The notes under the pieces are model-generated. The model was not told the origin of the DNA. It was given only the letters and a program-made list of their open reading frames with translations, and made no database searches. Shown here piece by piece: positions 1 through 11,670 of a stretch of 64,000 nt of DNA (positions are counted from its first letter, which is position 1; the number at the start of each line of letters is the position of its first letter). The position numbers and the translations under genes were made by a program. This DNA comes from Archilochus colubris (Eukaryota; Chordata; Aves; Apodiformes; Trochilidae), in assembly GCA_023079485.1 (NCBI GenBank), contig CM041083.1:111997554-112061553 (forward strand), written 5' to 3'.

Positions 1-2038
1 TGTGCTCTTCTGTTTTGCCATTTCTGATAACATTCCAGGACTGCCTCCTCATTTGGCTTCTCTCATTTTCTTTCTAGGAAAAGACTCATGGGACTGCTGG
101 CATCTACCAAGATGTGTGCAGACCCCAGCAGTATGGAAACAAGCACACCCTTATCTACTAATGAAATCCAAATTATACCCTGGCACAGTGTATCTTTCTA
201 GTACCTTCTCAGAGAAAGCACATGGCACATGTACTTTCAAGGGATTTCCAGCACGTGTCCTTTAGAGCATATACCAAGACAAACCAGACAAACACTCTGA
301 TGCTTTCCCTGCCCTCAGTTTCCACATTAATCTTGAGGATGACTTGGTGTGCAGTGACTCACTTTTGAGGAAGGAGAAAACGGATGAGAAAATGAAGGAT
401 CTGTTTGATCTGACCATTTCATCCAGGACTAATTACAGTCCCTTACAGAAAGCAGTCAGATCTTGCAGTGCTAACCTGCAGAAACTCAAGTGACATGGCA
501 CAGCTTGAAGAAATGTTTTGTCAGCTTTTGCTCCTTATTGCAGCACAGTATTTGGCATAAGTGATGGATGAATGTAATAACTACTACTGTTTCATCTTAC
601 TTCCATATTATTAATATGCTGCTTCTTTCTGTTAATAAAATATGCACTTAACTTTACAATGTAATACTTCTGCACCAGAAAGGCATTTTATGCAAGTCAG
701 TACTATAGGTGCCTATAAGTCTGGATGGAAAACGAAGTAGCATGAAAACACAACGCCAGAAAGCAGAATACATGCTGAGAATGTAATGAGAAAAAGTTAC
801 CCAAGAACTGATAAGCCCTGGAAACTAATGATCCTCTTGAACCTGCAAGAACTGATAAATCCATGACCAAGAGTTTGCTGCATTTGTTCAAGGTCACATC
901 AATGTCAAACAGTGGATTGTATAAGTCAGAACACATGCAGTAGTGTGGCAGCTGCTATATACAAAGACATATACATATATACATCATATACATATACATC
1001 ATGCATACGCTTGTTGAAAGGAAGGACCTTCTGAGCAACTTTCCCCCAAAAAACCCAAAACCTACCTAGAAGCCAACAGGACATCAGTAAAAGCCTTTGC
1101 TTTTCAATAAATGGCCTCGAAGTTGTTGCACCAACCAGAAGCTGTATGGTAAGTGGCTGTGTGGGTCAACTGTTAGAGTGAATGTGCTGTGTGAACAGCT
1201 AATTGCCATTAGTAATAACAGCTTTTTTTAAAGTCACTAATAACAGCTTAATGAATAAAAAGGGTTATAAGCAATACTGGCTGTGATCTGTGTCTCCCCC
1301 GCCTCACCTCCCTATCAGGGAAAAGGTAATTTACAGCATAAGGATGATGGACATTACGCTTCAATTGCTGAATAACTTCACATAAAAATATTAAGGGAGA
1401 AAAATAGAAGGCTGTTATTGTTGTTGTACTGAAATCTATTGGTGGGACCAGGGAGTCTTACACAAGAACAGTATGAAATTTGGAAGCAATTTGAGGAGAA
1501 ATAGAGTGGAAGAAGAAGGGGAAGAAATGGGAAGGCTGCACTTTCTGAGTGAAGACAGATGGTGCCTGTGGTTTCTATCATAGCTGTGTTCTTGCTTCCT
1601 TGGGTGCATTTGCAATGGCACACAGTTTGGTCATTTCTGACATTTTTAGAAAAAATCTGCTTGTTGTGTTCCCATTTAGAGGTCAATATATTATTTTGTT
1701 CCACCCAGGAAAGCCCAGAATATGTACAGGCCACCTGGCACCATAGCTCACCCTATTTATAGCCTCTGGAAAAGACAAAGGTCTGCAGAAGTGAGCATTA
1801 ACAAGTAACTAGACAGAACGAGAGACACAACCATGGTTATTTCTTGAAAGACAGGATGCATCAGGATGTTTTTTACGGCAGCAAAATGATCAAAAACACA
1901 TGACAGCTCCTGCTTACAGGTATTCTTTGTCATGTCATCCTTTTCTTTGTACAAAGTGCCTTCATTCCCCAGAAACAGTTCTGTCTGTTAAAGATTAAAA
2001 AAGAGGATTTAAGGCTCAGAGTGTGTGTGCATACCATC

Positions 2039-2080
2039 CTGTCCTGTTCCTCTCTCATTCTGTCCTGTTCCTCTCTGATC
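2039..2080. repeat. Two tandem copies of a 21-base unit
   Basis: CTGTCCTGTTCCTCTCTCAT and the next 21 bases differ only at the last few positions. On the minus strand the pair yields a REEQDRM repeat in a chance frame. Confidence 0.9.
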
Positions 2081-5000
2081 ATCCAAAGACAAAACTCCCA
2101 GGCTGCAATCTTTGCAACACTTGCTTCATTCCACATTGCCTTCTTCAGCACTTTGTTTCCTGTGATTTCAGTGCATCTCTAATTTGGGAGGACAGGATAC
2201 TTGTTTCTACCCTTTAAAGTTCCAGTTTTTATTGAAAAGGTATTGTATCAGATTGATTGGAAGATGATCTCAATCTCTTCAGAATAAAAATATAGCAAAT
2301 TAATTTTTTCTTTCTCTTTTTTTCTTTCTCCCACATCACATTGAAAAAGCATACGGAACATAACAAATCCATATGCATTCATAGCTCTGCTCACACTCCA
2401 AAGAAATGGCAAAGTTTCTGGAACCATGGCTAAATAAATCCCTTGTTTGGTGACAGCAATGGAGCCAAAAGGTCATAAATTCACATTCACTTCTGAGCTA
2501 TGAATCTGCCTTTCTGACAGCTCTTGTATCTGCTCTGGGAACTGACTGCAGTGTAAGCCAAGACACAACCAGTTCAATACTGAGTGACTTCTCTGGTCAG
2601 TGGGTACAGTCATCCCACAAAGGATGGATAGTTTGGTCCAGCATGGCTTATTGTTAATACAACTTCTGCTGGAGAGCTTCAGAGTAAGAGAAGGTCTGGA
2701 GGTCATACCCATATTACTTGCATTTGTCCACCAGTTGGGGCAGCCCCATGCACCCAGTACCTTAGATGAAGGGGATCTGTACATTTTCATGTATAAATGG
2801 TAGAGAAAGGCTCATATTCTCCAAGCTGCCCTTCCACATCCAGATGACTGACCCAGCCAGTGCATCCAGTTACCCCCCCTCTCATGTAGACTTCCTTTAT
2901 TTATGGATTTATCCTTGCTCCTGTCCTTTTAAATATATCTAGCTCATTTACAAGACCATATTCAAGGCTCTGCTGTAATTTTGTATGGCCAGCAAGCTAG
3001 AGTCGAAATTCAAAGAAAGTCTGTTAAATACCTATCTAGAGAAGAATCTGATAATCTCATTTGAGGGACCTTTTTAGGATTAAAAATGAAAAGAAATGAA
3101 GTAATGCAGTATCCACTGCACTAGTTATACTGCATGAAATTCAAATTATTTTATCCTGCTTTATATTGTCAGTGTTCTGCATGCTGCAGAGTTTTGTTCT
3201 GAAAATGCAGAACTGCACAGTCAGAGTTGAAAGTGAAAGAGAGAAAACCAGAGCTTTTAGCACGAAAGTAGAGTGCGTTGGAGGCCCTCAGAAAAGTCCA
3301 GGGAAATGGTTTAGGATTATGACTTTGCTATATTAACTGGACAATTCTGTTAAATTGATTAGCAGTGAAATTAGCTACATTAGCCTTTCCCAACTTTAGG
3401 TTTCAAATTGACCCAAAAGATTAATTTGGGTGACTCATACATCTCAGAGCAATTGCTGCTGTTGCTGTCTGATCCCTGCCTACAGGAGCTGTCACCACAT
3501 TCATCAGATATTCATGTTAATTTTGATTTATTTTTTTAAGCTTTCTGTACAGCTACAGGGGCTAGAAGTACTAGGCTTGATTTAGCCATGCAGACCTACA
3601 GAAAGCAGAGGGTAAAATCCTCCTCTTGCTCCTCTTGAGGGCTGCTGTTTCTGGCAGGGGGGAGACATTTCATAACTGCACAGGAGACAACCCCTCCCAA
3701 CAGCTGAGATTTCCTGCCCTGCCGTACATTTTGGCAGTGATTCACTGTGGATTGTGTGCTGCTGAATGCAGCCCAAGAATGATGAAGTAACTCCTTTTCT
3801 CTCAACCAGAAAGGACCATTGTCCAATACAAAATCTACCCAGCTGCACAACTAGTGATGGAGCCAAAGCTAACACTTTGAACTGCACGTGCTCTTCCTCA
3901 GCACAGTGTTGTCCACCTGTTTGAAGATCCTCCAGGCAGTTCATTCCAAGTTTAGGACCGCTGGTTAATACATCCTCACAAAACCAATGACCATTAGGGG
4001 TCACTGAATGTAGCAAGCAAAATGCATGAACTGACATGGATCAATACAGTTTTATCATATCAAATACTAATGCAAAGACACAAAGCCTTCTGCCAGCACA
4101 TCATACAGAGGCAGTAGAGAGTTGTCTTGCTTTCCAGAAACCCTCAGTGGCATGCTGGTGAGAAACTAACTCTCTGGACCTCTCTTGGGTTGCCATCCAC
4201 TGAATAAATCCAGGTAAAATTAATTTGGGCCTGAGACTGGTAAAGGCATTGGCAAAGCCAGCTCACAGCTCAAGGAAACAGTGTTATCTGACTCAGCTGA
4301 AAACTCTGTCCTGCACTGCTAACATCTACAGCTACTTGATCTGTGCACACCAACAAGAAATCAGTAGAAATTCTCTCAGAGCTCATGAGATGCCTTCATG
4401 AATGATCAAGCTGGGATGTTCCCATGAGAATTGTCAAGTGATTCTTGCTTCTGACCAAGAACAGCAAGAGCAACTAAATATGAATCAGAACTCACTATAC
4501 ATCACAATTCACTATACATGTTCTGAGCAGCACCTTTTGCTACAGCTGATGAAAGCATTCATGTCTTCTATGTTCTTTTGCATTTAACAGGATATATAAA
4601 TACCCCCAGACATTTATGGGGCCAGTGCTGGTACTTCTTTGCTGTCACACTGTTGTCCAGTGAAAATGTTCATGCCATAACCCATGACAATCAGAACAGT
4701 GAGTTTTTCCTACCACTCCAGATGACAATGCTAGTACTGTTCTTGTCTTATGAAAATGCATATTTCAAAATGTTCAGCCTCTTTTGAAGAAGCTTGTCAT
4801 CTTTTTTTTGGAGAAAGAAAACTCAAATAACTCCTTAGTCCAGGTATTCCCTACAGCAGCACTTTGCTCACGCTGGTAAATCAAAGAGTATTCTCATGCA
4901 AAATAGCTCTGTGTTGCATATTAGCTTCACAAGAAACATCACACAAGCTTGGAGCTGAGGCCAGTAATCATGAAGTTTGGATATAAAACATATTTTACAT

Positions 5001-7627
5001 TACTGTTCAAACACAGTAAATACCTCAGGCAAGTTTTTCAAATCTGTCAACTGACTAATAAATGATGCCCCATCAGAGGCTGCTGAAAATGTTACCTCTG
5101 TCATCATTGCACCTTAGGAACCAGAGCTGTTTCTTGAACTCAGAGACACAGGAAACAAGTGACAAGCTGTATCTACATTCATCACTTCTATCCAAGTAAA
5201 GGGTAACACCATCCATTCCCTTCCCACCGTGACAATTTTAATGATGCTCTCCAGGAAATTCTGGGAAATAGAAAGCAATCCCTATCTCTCACACAGGACA
5301 CAGTACCAAAAACCTTCAGTAGCAACAGAGCAAGAAGATTAGTAAAGCTCTATTCAAAGGAAAATTGTGACAAAATCTTAGCTGTGCTGCTGCTACATCT
5401 GTTTTATGTAGATATGTGTCCAGTTCATCTGCAATAATCTTAAAGAGACATTAGAATACATTACAGTTGTAGAAAATAATCCACTAAAATTGAAGAAGAT
5501 CAAAAAGCTGGCAGTGACAGATGAAGCTGAGGGTGAAAAAGGCATGTGTCTCCATCTACTCTAATATCATGCATCAGCACAGCTCTCAGTGTTGCTCAGC
5601 ACCTGCAGTAATTTGATCCTTGGTAGCAGGCATAATTGTCTGGATGGCTGTCACCTGGGATGGTAGTGCTACCTTTTGGCTACTTTTGAAGTGATGAATG
5701 GGGGAAGTCACCAATAACTTTTACATGAATTATCACTCTTGTCCCTTAATTGCTTGGCTTAGCTGTCTTGCAAGCACACTGTCTGCAGTGGTACAGATAG
5801 GGAAGAAGACTATAATCTGTTATTATGAATTTTAATGTAATGCTTTATATTTATACCCAAGCTGTATTCCATAAAATTGAAATGAATTTCTAATGCTCTA
5901 AGCATTATTTGCTATTTTCCATTCTGGTTGCCATTCCATTCAGATTTTCTTTAATAATGTATATTTTATAGGCCTGTATCTCTGCAACCCTCCTCTGCCA
6001 GCTCAACTCTTCTGCTAACAGTAGCAATGCTTCACAAAGCCCTGTGATTTGAAGTGACCTTGGGACTACTCTTTTCCCTGTTCTCCCAGGCTGGTAAAAA
6101 TCCTAGCATTAACTACAAGCAGCCCTGAATTTCCTGGCTTTTGTTAGCTTATCTAGAATTCTCCTGACACGCATTCTTGATGTTTAATTTCTTTTTGTAT
6201 TTGGCCACCTCTTTAAACTAAAAGGGGAGCAAAGCACTCCTTCCCAAACAACAGCCAGGAGCATCAACAACCACCTGCATGCTGACAGAAGAAGGTCTCA
6301 CCACCGAACCTCCCAATCAGCACAACCCTCACCTCATCAGCAGGGCCCTCACGTCCCTTCAATCTCTGCAACAGTGCAGAGATAAGGCTGCTAAAGGTTG
6401 CAAAGAGAGGCAAGTTTCTTGAAAGCACCCTGCTGCTGACTCCCTGCCTCATGACTGGCATGCTGATGATACTCTGTGTCAAGTGTCATTTCCTTGCCCC
6501 CCTCCCCAAGCAGGTACCCTTCTAGCTCATGGAAGAGAGGCTTTTGCAAATTAAGAGCAACAGGCCCTCTGTGCCGTTGTCTCATCATCTTCCTGGGACT
6601 CACCACTTCAATTAGCCCTGGAATTGTTCTTCCTCTTATTGCCTGGCATCCCTCCCTCTGTGGCAGTGCTCTTCCCCATCTTCCCCTGCCCCCACGTCCT
6701 CATTCTTCATTTTACAGCAGTAGACCTACGTACTAATGAGGGAAACCTTCTTCCAGCCCCAGATGCCTCACCCTGCCAACATCCCTGAGCATGAGGCCCT
6801 GTTCATCTCCTGCACTTACAAGGAGTGGAAAACACTTTTGGCCAGGTGTGCCTTGCAGCTGCTTTGCTGTATCAGCTAATACTGTTTAACATGTCCCCTT
6901 TGTATTCAGATGCCGAGTTAACTTTTCCAAGCAACATTAGGGCACATGCTTGTTCAGGTTTTTATCAGATTCCTAGGATAACAAACTTCTTTCCTTCAAG
7001 AGGAATACACCTAATTTGGCCTGATGTGTCAGTGGGGTCTATTCATTACCAAAGAACTAGAGTAGAAGACACCAAATAAATCACTGAAATATGCTTTGAC
7101 ATGGTATAAATTAAGGAAGGCCCTTGCCTGTTTAATGGTGACTCAGCAAGCAGCTTAACCTTCCTGGATTGACCTTACACAATATTGAGTGCTAAACAAA
7201 TACTGAGCAAACATACAGAGGACCTTTTGAAACAATTCTAAAGTTGGTCTGAGAGTTGTCTCTGAAAACATCAATTTCAAGGCATCACCTACTGTCCACT
7301 ATCACAGCAAAACAAATACCACAGATTAAAACAAACTATGTTTGTTTTATCCAAAGTATCAAAATAATGCATGTGCAAAGTGGAGACCTTACTAACTGGA
7401 ACCTAAGTATTTGCCATCAATACTAGATCCAGCAGAGCTGTAGCTAGTAAGCATTTTGTCACTGATTTCAGTGAGGCCAGGAATTATAAGCAGCCACAAG
7501 TGTTTGGAAATGGAGGCACAGCGCTGGATAAGCAGAAAAATTGTAACATTTCTAGCAATTGTGAGGTTCGGGGTGTGTAGCTGGCTAGGTGGTTTTATTT
7601 CTTTGCATGCTAGGTAGTAGGAGAGAG

Positions 7628-7634
<7 letters not shown>

Positions 7635-7659
<25 letters not shown>
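7635..7659. repeat. A25 run
   Basis: The tract is an uninterrupted run of adenines with no retrocopy recognisable upstream and no obvious target-site duplication. Confidence 0.95.
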
Positions 7660-8699
7660 GATTTTGTTTCCCTTGGTGTTCCTCTTTAACTACTTTAAAA
7701 ATTCTAAAACTCATAGCAGAAAATGGTAATCATATGTTATGTAAGATATATGCCTAATCAAGCCAGATCAGGAGTTGAAAGTTTGGCACTTATGGCTTAC
7801 AATCTATTATTTTATATCTTGTCATGCAAAACACAAAATAAAATCTCTTCCTCATGCACCATGCAGGCAGCACAAGCAGGTGCACTGTTCCCTTGTGCTG
7901 CTCTGCCAGCAGGAATGCCCTGCATGGAACAAAGATTGCAACTGCTCCTGAAAAAAGGGCAGCTTGTGATTATCCTGAGTCCACCCAAAGTTCCTCAAAA
8001 CATCTCAGAAGTTCCCTCCTTCTCATTCCCTTGGCTACTAGGCCAGCAGTAACTCATCTAAGGCTACCTGTACAGTAACTGTGGGCCCTGATTAGTATGA
8101 AGAAATAAAGCAGCTGAAAAATCTAAAATAGCCCTTGTCTGTACCTTGCAAGTGAGTTCCTTACCAGGTGGGAAGTTGGCAACATGGAATCTGGCTAAGT
8201 TTTCGTTGCAGTCTATTTTTGACGTTCACTGCAGGATTCAGCAACAAGAGGGAGCAGAGATCATTTATTTCCCCCTACACACACAGCTGCCTCCCCAGGA
8301 AGCTGCATCACTCTTCTAGGGCCTGTCTACAAAGTGCTGGTCTTTTGGGTACAATTAGGAAATCTCAGGTGGCATTACCTTCCTGTGATTAGGTGACACG
8401 ATCTCTGTTTCACTCGTCTACCAAAGATATTCACTAAAGCAATGCAGAAAAATATTTTGTCCAGGCACTTTTTGCAAAAGGAAATCCAGTCACAAAACGG
8501 GACGCACATTTCTTTGAAGATCATCTACTGGCTAGACACCAAAAAACCCCACAACATGAAATTAAATACTACCCTAGACCAGTTTCCACGCTTAAAGCAT
8601 TTCATTAAAGGCAGCCTAGGTGTTTACAATGAAGGAATATTACAGTGACACGAAGACACGTGAGGAGTCAAATATAACCCCTACAGTCTTTCCGATATT

Positions 8700-9330
8700 T
8701 GTGCATCACAGTCTTTCCAATCTATATCACAAGTGGCGGATGCGTGGTAGAGGGCACAATGGCTCCAAAAATACACTGCAGCACAGAGAGGACAGCCCCA
8801 CAGCGGGTTGCACAAGTGCTTCAGGGAACATTTTCATCATGGAGCTCGATAGCCAGAGAGACTGAAAAAAGCATGGGAGAAAAGCCAGTGGGAGGGAGTC
8901 AAATAGAGAGGTGAGAAACACGGGGCAGGCTGGAAGGAGGGATGCGAGCGCGTGCAGCGAGCATGAAGGTGATGGAGAAAGACACCATCTCCATGCAGCC
9001 TCTCTGCAGGCAGCTGCATGCAGGCAGACCTGGTGCTCCTGCAAAGTGTCGCTGCAGTCCATAAGCTCAGCACAAATCCTGGGGTCCTCCCACCCGCTGC
9101 AAGCAGCCTGCAGCACCCGGGTGATGAGAACGCCTTCTTCTGCGAGGGGGGAGCGAGGGAGGGAGGTTTGGTAATGAAAGGGAAGAGCTGGAGACAGGTG
9201 GGGTTTCACTAGGGCGAGGGGCTTGAAATGGACACGACAGGCAGAAAAACACTGCTGACAGGAATCCCAAGTGGAGAAATGCAGTTCTACGTTTAGGGAG
9301 GGGAGAGAGACAATTTTGCATTGCATTGCA
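8700..9330. other. GC-raised segment with a 199-codon minus frame
   Basis: CpG and GC are higher here than in the flanks (for example GCGAGCGCGTGC near 8944). A minus-strand frame at 8727-9326 is open for 199 codons, and other frames are open too. The Leu/Ser/Cys-rich, domain-free peptide suggests composition rather than coding. The segment could be an exon or promoter of a non-coding RNA, or an alternative 5' exon of a divergent gene. Confidence 0.35.
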
Positions 9331-9479
9331 ATGACTCAGAGGGAGGGAAAGAAAGATCGAGGGAGCTCTATCTCACCAGGGAGAATCAAACCATAGGGTA
9401 AGCAGCTAAGCCATACAGAAAGAGAGGAAGGGTCAAATATGAGATGTGGGGGTGAGGGGAGAGGAACAGCGTGAATTCT

Positions 9480-9720
9480 TGTAAAGAGTTGTAATAATCA
9501 AAACATTGTCAGGGCCTTAACTAGGTAGCCCTGCTGGGTGCCCAGATAATACAGCTGATTTTAATTGCTGATGTGTGCATTTTATGCTATTTGCCTGATT
9601 CACAGCTATTCTGTGACCATTTGCATTTGACCACAAATCAACAGCCCGTCATAAAGCATCATGCAAATGACCTCCTCCCCAAACAGGCTGTGTTATTTTT
9701 ATTGATATTCAATATTAAGA
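9480..9720. promoter_or_regulatory. Conserved-looking non-coding block with inverted octamers
   Basis: This repeat-free block contains ATTTGCAT (9619-9626) and its inverse ATGCAAAT (9661-9668), which are POU-factor octamers, 34 bases apart, with homeodomain-type TTTTAATTGC nearby. Developmental enhancers around DSCAM-type genes often look like this. Conservation itself cannot be seen in one sequence. Confidence 0.3.
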
Positions 9721-10479
9721 TTTTAATGGAGATAGATGGATAGGCAGAAGGACAGAGCGAGATGAGGTACAGAGAAACTGATTTGAAATAAACAGCTTGA
9801 CATAACATAAAGGCAGGAGGCAAGAGACAGATGAATAGCCAGGGAGGTGCCTGCCACCAAGGTGGGCAGATATCATCTGGAGGCAAACTGCTTGAGAAAG
9901 GCTGAGGAAAGACAAAACTGTCAGACAGCAAAGAAATATGAGTATGAAATGGGAAAAGAAGCATCAAAGAGACTGAAAAGAAAAATCATTTCATACACAA
10001 ATCTCATTATTTCACATTCCCACTTCTTCTGCCCCACCACTTTGCTCCTTCCCACCTCTCCCTGTTTCCAAGGAGCATGATAGAAAAGGTTTGATTTCAG
10101 CACTAGCATGCTACGTATTTTCAGATGTAGCATTGTTAGCTGGAGGTCTACCAGAGGATGCATATTGCTTCTCTCCCACCTGCTGTTCATTTCATAAACT
10201 GCAATCAGTGCACAGCCAGTCAACACCTCTCTTGTTTATTATGTGGTACAGCAGGAGATTTTGTTAGACCTTCAAAGCACTGGACCAAATGCCACACTTC
10301 TCAAGTCATGCCAGTAGGTGAGACAGGAGTCTGTGCAGTACCTGCACCTCGCTTGTCTCACATTGTTTTCCTTCTCATGTGTATACCTTTGAATTGCTTT
10401 ACTTTGAATACTTTCACATTGCCTTGAATTTCTGTTCCCATCCTTAATCTTGATTCATTTGTTAGTGCATGCTCATCCA
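9721..10479. other. Gene-free unique DNA
   Basis: Only chance frames are present. No repeat family or splice pattern is recognised between the conserved-looking block and the first CR1. Confidence 0.6.
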
Positions 10480-10930
10480 AGCAGCTACTACAGAAACCAA
10501 AACTAGCAACCATTCCTGGCTGGCCAAGAAGTCCAATGGCATCCTGGGGTGCATTAGAAGGGGGGTGGTTAGTAGGTCAAGAGAGGTTCTCCTCCTCCTT
10601 TACTCTGCCCTGGTGAGGCCACATCTGGAATATTGTGTCCAGTTCTGGGCCCCTCAGTTCCAGAAGGACAGGGAATTGCTTGAAAGAGTCCAGCACAGAG
10701 CAACCAAGATGACTGAGGGAGTGGAACATCTCCCTTGTGAGGAAAGGCTGAGGGATCTGGGGCTTTTCAGCTTGGAGAGAGGAGAATGAGGGGGGACCTC
10801 ATTAATGTTTATAAATATGTGAGGGGTGAGTGCCAGGAGGAGGGAATAAAGCTTTCCTCAGGGGGACAAACAATAGGACAAGGGGCAATGGTTATAAACT
10901 GGAGCATAAGCAGTTGCATATAATGTCAGG
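10480..10930 (+). mobile_element. CR1 LINE fragment, truncated at both ends
   Basis: This is the standard CR1 3' region: the stretch before GGCATCCTGGGGTGCATTAG, the GCCCTGGTGAGGCCACATCTGG stretch, the TTCTGGGCCCCTCAGTTCCA stretch and the GAAAGGCTGAGGGATCTGGG stretch, in order. It breaks off before the usual 3' octamer tail. The frame at 10469-10789 is the decayed C-terminal end of the CR1 reverse-transcriptase ORF ([26 protein letters not shown]) and is not a host gene. Confidence 0.93.
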
Positions 10931-11638
10931 TATGGTAGCCTCTGATGAAAAGTTCAACATGACATGTTAGTGTACAGGATGTGCAGGTATAGTGGTCCCC
11001 CTTTGAAGAAGAGGGTACTACTGACAAGAAATCCCAGAAAAACACCGGAATTCCTTGTGATTTGCCTGTGCATGGTTTCAAGTCAAAGGGCAAAGACTGC
11101 ATCTCAAACCTCATTCTGCATGAGATGTGTCGGCCAATATAATCTTTTGCTCTTTTTAGAGAGAGAATCATTTGCTGGTTGTATATTACACTCCCTGCAG
11201 ATGTGAAATTATGACTTCAGCTGTAAGGTGGCAGACTCAGGTCTCCACCAGTGACTCATACTGTCTTTCCACATGAATGTACCAGCTTTATGTGCTTGTC
11301 AGTGACACCTCTGTCTAAGTGACCAGGCCCCTCAAAGTCAGAAATAAAATCTAAGTAACATCCTTCAAACATCAGTAGCCAGCAAATAGTATATGACCCA
11401 CATGCAATATCTGTGTTCCAGTCTTTTCTCATGGACTATAGATAGAAGAAAGGCAGCTACTGCTCCCTGACACTCATGGGGCTCATGGGGCTGAGACCTG
11501 AACTGGGTGGGAGTCTAAATGAATACTGATAGAAAGGACTCAGGAAGACTTCATATGATTTGATTTCAGTCTCCCAGGATTTTTTTAAAATATCACATTA
11601 ATATCACATTCTGAAAGTGGCATCACTCAACCAAACAC

Positions 11639-11670
<32 letters not shown>

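Larger units (their letters stand above)
1..8600. other. Gene-free, mostly unique DNA
   Basis: I see no exon with paired splice sites, no homologous protein and no large repeat. The 151-codon minus frame at 3582-4037 has no recognisable domain, and its 84-codon overlap in another frame shows a low-stop composition patch. Simple tracts are listed separately. Confidence 0.6.

Noticed and set aside
3582..4037. 151-codon minus frame
   Set aside because: No domain or homologue is recognisable, and a second overlapping frame is also open, which points to composition.
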